A DNA stretch of 64,000 nt from Fastidiosipila sp. (GTDB lineage Bacteria > Bacillota > Clostridia > Saccharofermentanales > DTU023), in contig JAAZGO010000028.1 of NCBI GenBank assembly GCA_012511175.1, positions 54,398-118,397 on the forward strand, in the 5' to 3' direction. Made by a program: the position numbers and the translations under genes. Of this stretch, positions 59,970-64,000 are shown in pieces (within the stretch, counting starts at the first letter, position 1; every line of letters starts with the position of its first letter). Below the pieces are notes generated by a model, which ran no database searches, had not been told where the DNA came from, and saw only the letters and a list, made by a program, of their open reading frames with translations.

Positions 59970-60707
59970 ATGGTAACAAAAATTTTTGCCCACCGGGGTG
60001 TCCGGAAATACCATGCCGAGAACACCATGACAGCTTTCCGGGCTGCGGAAGCCATGGGGCTGGACGGCATTGAGCTTGATGTCCAGCGGACGGCAGATGG
60101 TCAGCTGATCATCTGCCACGATGAGAATCTTGCAAGACTGTCAGGAGAAGACCTCTGGGTCAAGGATCTGACATTCGAAGAGCTGTCCGCCCTGAACATT
60201 GCCCGCTACAGGCCCGATTCCCCGCTCGAATGTGCACCCTCGCTTGATGAGTTTCTGGCCTGGTTCAAAACGACCTCCATGACTGCCAATCTGGAGCTCA
60301 AGAATACCATTGTCCCCTATGAAGGCATGGAAAAAGAGGTCCTCGGGCTGGTTGACAGCTACGGCCTTCGTGACCGTGTCATCATCTCATCCTTCAGCCT
60401 GGACAGTGTGGCGATCTTTAAAAGGCTGGCGCCCGACATGGATGTGGGTTTCCTCTACCAGAAATTTCTGCCCTCTGTTGTGGGTAAAGCATTGATGCAT
60501 GGCCTGGATGCCATTCATCCCTTCTTTGCCAATCAGCTTTGGCCCTGGCTTACACGTCAGGCGCACGGGCGGGGATTGAAGGTTCGTATCTGGACGGTCA
60601 ACCACCCATGGTTTATCCGCAATGCTCTTTGGCGGAGAGTTGAGGTCATTATGACGGATGAGCCTGAACTGGCCCTCAGGCTTCGCGGTAGTCGGGAAAG
60701 ACTGTAG
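59970..60707 (+). CDS. glpQ: Glycerophosphodiester phosphodiesterase
   Basis: A 245-residue cytosolic GDPD-family enzyme that hydrolyses glycerophosphodiesters to sn-glycerol-3-phosphate and an alcohol. It has the catalytic HRG motif in IFAHRGVRKYHAENT, IELDVQRTADGQLIICHDE (metal and second histidine) and the conserved NLELKNT. No signal peptide is present. The upstream frame from 59892 is non-coding; AAAGGGG lies before the chosen ATG. Confidence 0.9.
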   Translation: MVTKIFAHRGVRKYHAENTMTAFRAAEAMGLDGIELDVQRTADGQLIICHDENLARLSGEDLWVKDLTFEELSALNIARYRPDSPLECAPSLDEFLAWFKTTSMTANLELKNTIVPYEGMEKEVLGLVDSYGLRDRVIISSFSLDSVAIFKRLAPDMDVGFLYQKFLPSVVGKALMHGLDAIHPFFANQLWPWLTRQAHGRGLKVRIWTVNHPWFIRNALWRRVEVIMTDEPELALRLRGSRERL

Positions 60708-60776
60708 ACCCTGTTTAATTCAGGGCAGGGATCGGTATTTTGTCTTAACCTCCTGGAATCCCGCGCTTTTCACGGC

Positions 60777-61919
60777 TCAAATCATTCGATCGATTTGCTG
60801 ACTTATGTCCTTGACTTCTACGGCTGCAAAGGGGGACGGGATCAGTCTGTCGGCAAGGCGTCGGGTACGGATGGCAGCTGGTCCGGCTGCGCCGTCAGGG
60901 GAGGTCAGATGAATAAAATAACCAGGCTGCAGGAAGAAGCGGGCTGTGTTTGATTCACAGAGCAGAAGACCCCCGGCACCCACGGATGCGAACAAATCTT
61001 CCAAAAGGCCCGGAGACCTCTCCCGGATGCCTTTTTCAGAAGCAAGAAGCCGGATCACGCGCTGGCATCCCGCCTCGAAAAGCGATCGGACCGGATCTTC
61101 TGCTGATTCAGGGTTTTCTTCGAAGACAGCTGTTTTTTCTTCCTGACCAAGCGTTTCAATTTTCAGCCATGCCGCCGTCCGGCCCTGTTTGGTAAAAAAC
61201 CGGGCCAGCAAAACACACAAGCTTGTCTGATCCAGATTCCGATGATCTGAGCCAATCAGGACCATGCGCCAATAAGAGGGAATGGCGGTTGGCATCACGT
61301 GGACTGAAAGACTCCCGGTCTTCCGTTCGACCAGGCGGAGTTTCGATCCGAAAAAACGGGCCTGGCCCGTCAGCGAAGCCAGGGTCAGCCGGCATACGTC
61401 GCTGACTGCCCCGACAAACGGATCGCCAGGCAAACTGTTCATCTTTTCTCCCTTTGCAACCAAAGAGCTCAACCGGGCACCGTCTGAAAAGAGCAGGCCC
61501 AGACTGCCGGCGTATGGATCGACCAGGCCCGTCAGCAGACACTCACGGTCCTCGTAAGCCAGTATCATGGGAATCCCCTGAACCCGGCTTGCCTCCTCCA
61601 GCTGGAGATGATCCCTCATGTCGGTGGAACAGTCAACCAGAAGATCCGTCTCTTCAGGAAACAGATATGCGCGGGGATCATAGCCTGAGACCTGGATCAA
61701 GCGGAGATCCGCCTCCCGGCCGGTTGAACGGACGGCACGGATCATGGCGTCCCGGGAATCAGCAGACAAGCCCTCTGTTGAAGATAAAAAAACAAAGGCG
61801 CCGACACCGGCCCCTGCCAACTGTTCCACGACACTTGCCGCCAGCTCATTCTGCCCTGCGATCAGGACCTGCCGTCCCTTGACAATATCCTTTTCCGGCA
61901 ACTCAGTCACATGGTTCAA
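60777..61919 (-). CDS. Degenerate ThiF-like protein with unknown C-terminal domain
   Basis: A 380-residue protein. Residues about 15-150 resemble the adenylation domain of ThiF/MoeB: QVLIAGQNELAASVVEQLAGAGVGAFVFLSS, then TDLLVDCSTDMRDHLQLEEASRVQGIPMI. The glycine-rich nucleotide loop is eroded (GQNELA in place of GxGGxG) and no CxxC zinc site or catalytic Cys is obvious. The C-terminal part (about 215-300, YWRMVLIGSDHRNLDQTSLC) does not match a family I can name. It may be a pseudo-enzyme or a regulatory relative of the true ThiF-type gene at 49385. Confidence 0.65.
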   Translation of the reverse strand: MNHVTELPEKDIVKGRQVLIAGQNELAASVVEQLAGAGVGAFVFLSSTEGLSADSRDAMIRAVRSTGREADLRLIQVSGYDPRAYLFPEETDLLVDCSTDMRDHLQLEEASRVQGIPMILAYEDRECLLTGLVDPYAGSLGLLFSDGARLSSLVAKGEKMNSLPGDPFVGAVSDVCRLTLASLTGQARFFGSKLRLVERKTGSLSVHVMPTAIPSYWRMVLIGSDHRNLDQTSLCVLLARFFTKQGRTAAWLKIETLGQEEKTAVFEENPESAEDPVRSLFEAGCQRVIRLLASEKGIRERSPGLLEDLFASVGAGGLLLCESNTARFFLQPGYFIHLTSPDGAAGPAAIRTRRLADRLIPSPFAAVEVKDISQQIDRMI

Positions 61920-62070
61920 TATAGCATGCTCCGGTCACATCTCAGCCTCGCCACACGGGACTGCCTGCCGGGCAAAAAAAGATCTGCTCCCCACCCCTCA
62001 GGGGTTTCGGCAGAACAGGTTTCCCGGTCAAGTCCCTTTCCATAAAGGGATCAAGAGAAATTATTAATTA

Positions 62071-62274
62071 TTATTCAATATCGGTTACAGCGGCACCCTC
62101 CACCGGGTCCTCCCCGAACATGTTCCCGCCGATCCCCTCATCGTCCGTATTGGTGCTGGAAAGCAAAGTTGCAGTTGGTTCGGCCTCTTCATCGGTTTTT
62201 TGTGCCCAAACGCCACCGACCGCAATCACCAGTAAGAGAAGGACTATGGAAATCAGTATAAGAACCCGTTTCAT
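62071..62274 (-). CDS. Small secreted or membrane-tethered acidic peptide
   Basis: A 67-residue product. It has an N-terminal signal/anchor (MKRVLILISIVLLLLVIAVGGVWA) and a short acidic tail (about 42 residues, many Glu/Asp/Thr). It contains no cysteine pairs. An AAAGAAATG start context with a weak RBS is present, and AT-rich DNA lies upstream. Translation is plausible but unproven. It is followed by a 150-nt stretch with no other gene, where a 6-bp CCCTTT/AAAGGG hairpin (62034-62049) lacks a T-run. Confidence 0.5.
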   Translation of the reverse strand: MKRVLILISIVLLLLVIAVGGVWAQKTDEEAEPTATLLSSTNTDDEGIGGNMFGEDPVEGAAVTDIE

Positions 62275-62597
62275 TTCTTTTTCGACCTACCGAATATTTT
62301 TCAATTTTGCTAATATATATTCAAGTTATATTAGTGTCTTCTTCAATGGTATTACTAATATCTGGGCAAATATTACTCAAATAATCAATTTGATAATAGC
62401 CTGTACTTTTATACCACAGTCCAACTTTTTGTGCAAGTGCCAGCGGTACTGTCACAGATTATGAAAAGGGTGTGCTTTCCGCCTCCCACCCGTGAGATTA
62501 ATTGACCGAAACAGGAACTCTTCTGAAAACAGTTTATAATTATTGTCGAAACAGGTCGAGATATCGTGTAACAGCTAACGGGGGGAAATCAGCAGCC
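62275..62597. other. AT-rich intergenic region before the RNA methyltransferase gene
   Basis: About 320 nt with no gene. It is AT-rich in its left half (runs of TAATAT) with minus-strand promoter-like TATATT hexamers. A TATAAT at 62535-62540 reads toward the methyltransferase but lacks a matching -35 at proper spacing. The sequence cgaaacagg occurs twice (62507-62515 and 62547-62555). Confidence 0.45.
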
Positions 62598-64000
62598 ATG
62601 GCCGGAACGCGTAATTCCTTCTTTTGCGAAATCCGCGATCTCAACGAGCGGGGCCAGGGCGTCGGTATCATCAGGGAAGGCGGTTCACCTTCCACCTCGC
62701 TTGAAGGGATGATCTGCTTTGTCGACGGGGCCCTGCCCGGTGAAAAGGTGACAGGCATTTTGACCAAAAGGAGCCGCCACTATCTGGTGCTGGATCTGGA
62801 CCGGATTATTCAAACAAGCGATGACCGCATTGAGAGTGATTGTGAATACTTTCCCGCCTGCGGCAGCTGCAGGCTCCGTCACCTAAGTTACCAGGCTGAG
62901 CTTGCTTACAAAGAAAAGCGGGTGCGTGACCTGCTCAGCCGACAGGGGCCAATAGACGCCGGTTCTTCTGTGTTCAGACCGATCCTCGGTATGGAGGATC
63001 CCTTCCACTACCGGGGAAAGAGCATCTTCCCCGTGGGCCGGTCAGCCAATGACAAAAACAGTCTCACGATCGGGCAATACCGGTTCGGTTCACATGATCT
63101 TGTGGATCTGTGCCATTGCAAAATTCAAAGCCAGCCGGCACTCTCTCTGGTAAACCGTATAAGAGAACTCGCATCCGGCGGCACAATCACGCCCTATGAC
63201 GAAGGGACGCACCAGGGCACACTCCGTCATCTGCTTATCCGGACGGCCTTTTCTTCCAGGCAGGTCATGCTGGTCTTTGTCGTCAATGACCAGGAGGCGG
63301 ACGTGATGTTTTTTTCCTGGCTTCCTGAACTCAGAGAGTCAGTTGAACTACAAGGGTTCACACTTCACAGTGTCTGGATCAATGACATGAAAGAAAAAGG
63401 CAACCGGGTCCTGTCCTCCCATTACCGGCATGCAGAGGGCAGTCGAACGATTGAGGAAACCATCCGGGGCGTCACTTACATGATCTCCCCCGACAGCTTC
63501 TTCCAAGTGAATCCGAAGCAGGCAGCTGTCTTATTTGAAGAGGTCATCAAGGCCGCCAAGCTCATCCCCGGTCAACGCCTCCTTGACCTTTATTGCGGGG
63601 TTGGCGCACTGAGCCTCCAGTTCGCGGCTGCCATGAGAGACCAGGCACCGCCCCTTGAAGTGACTGGTATTGACCAGGTTAAACAGGCAGTCATGGACGC
63701 AAGGAATAATGCGGGGATCAACGGACTTGACAGTCTCACCTTTATTGAAGCCGATGCGACCCGGTGGTTGAAGGACTATTCGGACAATGGATCCAACCCT
63801 CCCTTTGATGCCCTGGTGGCTGACCCGCCGAGGAAGGGACTTGAACCGCAGGCCATTGAAGTCATTAAGCGGTCAGGAACACCCCGCATTGTCTATATCA
63901 GTTGCAATCCGGCCACACTGGCCCGGGATCTGGCGCTTCTCAGTGAAGTTTACCGGGTGGAGTCCGTACAGCCGGTTGACATGTTCCCCAGGACGGCACA
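62598..64000 (+). CDS. rlmD: 23S rRNA (uracil-C5)-methyltransferase, RlmD/TrmA family (3' end cut by window)
   Basis: An open frame of at least 467 codons that runs off the right edge. The N-terminus is a TRAM domain, and the Fe-S cysteines are in DCEYFPACGSC. The SAM-binding strand is LLDLYCGVGAL, the conserved DPPRKGLEPQA follows, and the catalytic cysteine is in ISCNPATLARDL. These fit RlmD/RumA-type enzymes that methylate uracil 1939 (or 747) of 23S rRNA. GGGGGGAAA lies upstream of ATG 62598. The missing end should be only a few dozen codons, given the usual 450-490 length. Confidence 0.92.
   Translation, partial: MAGTRNSFFCEIRDLNERGQGVGIIREGGSPSTSLEGMICFVDGALPGEKVTGILTKRSRHYLVLDLDRIIQTSDDRIESDCEYFPACGSCRLRHLSYQAELAYKEKRVRDLLSRQGPIDAGSSVFRPILGMEDPFHYRGKSIFPVGRSANDKNSLTIGQYRFGSHDLVDLCHCKIQSQPALSLVNRIRELASGGTITPYDEGTHQGTLRHLLIRTAFSSRQVMLVFVVNDQEADVMFFSWLPELRESVELQGFTLHSVWINDMKEKGNRVLSSHYRHAEGSRTIEETIRGVTYMISPDSFFQVNPKQAAVLFEEVIKAAKLIPGQRLLDLYCGVGALSLQFAAAMRDQAPPLEVTGIDQVKQAVMDARNNAGINGLDSLTFIEADATRWLKDYSDNGSNPPFDALVADPPRKGLEPQAIEVIKRSGTPRIVYISCNPATLARDLALLSEVYRVESVQPVDMFPRTA

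Noticed and set aside
60777..62274. Thiazole/oxazole peptide (TOMM) or lanthipeptide cluster
   Set aside because: No YcaO, dehydrogenase, LanM or cysteine-rich precursor is present. The 67-residue peptide has a signal anchor and no Cys/Ser/Thr core typical of such precursors.
1..64000. CRISPR arrays, rRNA and tRNA genes
   Set aside because: No regularly spaced direct repeats, no rRNA core sequences and no cloverleaf with a T-loop consensus were recognised by reading both strands. A dedicated scan was not possible.

Overview
This 64 kb window comes from a strictly anaerobic, amino-acid-fermenting bacterium. It is most likely a Clostridia-like Bacillota; this is inferred from gene content, not proven. 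Evidence: a complete lysine fermentation cluster, glycyl-radical and radical-SAM enzymes, many [4Fe-4S] proteins, a SipW-type signal peptidase with TasA-like substrates, a sortase-like C-terminal signal, strong AGGAGG ribosome binding sites and no outer-membrane genes. Base composition is moderately high in G+C, except for a visibly AT-richer stretch around the restriction-modification genes and two AT-rich intergenic regions (30.7-30.9 kb and 62.3-62.6 kb). No rRNA, tRNA, CRISPR array, insertion sequence or prophage gene was recognised.

Layout. 0.1-2.5 kb: a large family-5 peptide-binding lipoprotein. 2.75-10.85 kb: a type I restriction-modification operon (hsdR, half-size hsdS, an unknown gene, hsdM) preceded by an unknown gene and a DUF488 gene. 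10.99-25.4 kb: a lysine-to-butyrate fermentation locus. The leftward operon runs kal-kce-kdd-kamA-kamB-kamC-kamD-kamE-hbd-thl-crt, and a rightward operon carries a two-subunit CoA-transferase, an L-threonine dehydrogenase-like gene and a small unknown gene. The leftward operon starts at a TTGTCA-18-TATAAT promoter and has a roughly 300-nt leader. In that leader I recognise a lysine (L-box) riboswitch whose P1 stem overlaps the 5' arm of an intrinsic terminator. This arrangement should turn the catabolic operon ON with lysine.

25.46-30.69 kb: a leftward metallocluster operon resembling the orange-protein (ORP) systems of anaerobes. It encodes two NifX-like proteins, an Mrp ATPase, two MinD ATPases with ferredoxin inserts, a metallo-beta-lactamase-fold protein, an IscU-like scaffold, DUF134 and a Gly/Tyr-rich DUF5320 protein. 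Its promoter is bracketed by two copies of the palindrome TGACATATGTCA, 40 bp apart. 31.3-37.4 kb: a surface-fibre-like cluster with SipW, three TasA/camelysin-like proteins, a 983-residue von Willebrand A protein and a protein with an LPXTG-like tail. 37.6-41.0 kb: a glycyl radical enzyme of unassigned substrate and its activase.

41.1-53.6 kb: an FMN-split-barrel-like protein, a heterodimeric ABC exporter, a YhaM-like HD nuclease, an SPFH/zinc-ribbon protein, an FAD dehydrogenase, a TcdA-like E1 enzyme and a zinc/manganese ABC importer. 52.6-57.0 kb: a lipid-like biosynthetic mini-operon with an acyl-AMP ligase/ACP/alpha-oxoamine synthase fusion, a methyltransferase and a small membrane protein. 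A divergent acyl-ACP thioesterase follows. 58.1-64 kb: DUF503, an MFS transporter, a glycerophosphodiesterase, a degenerate ThiF-like protein, a small secreted acidic peptide and the 5' part of an RlmD-type rRNA methyltransferase cut by the window edge.
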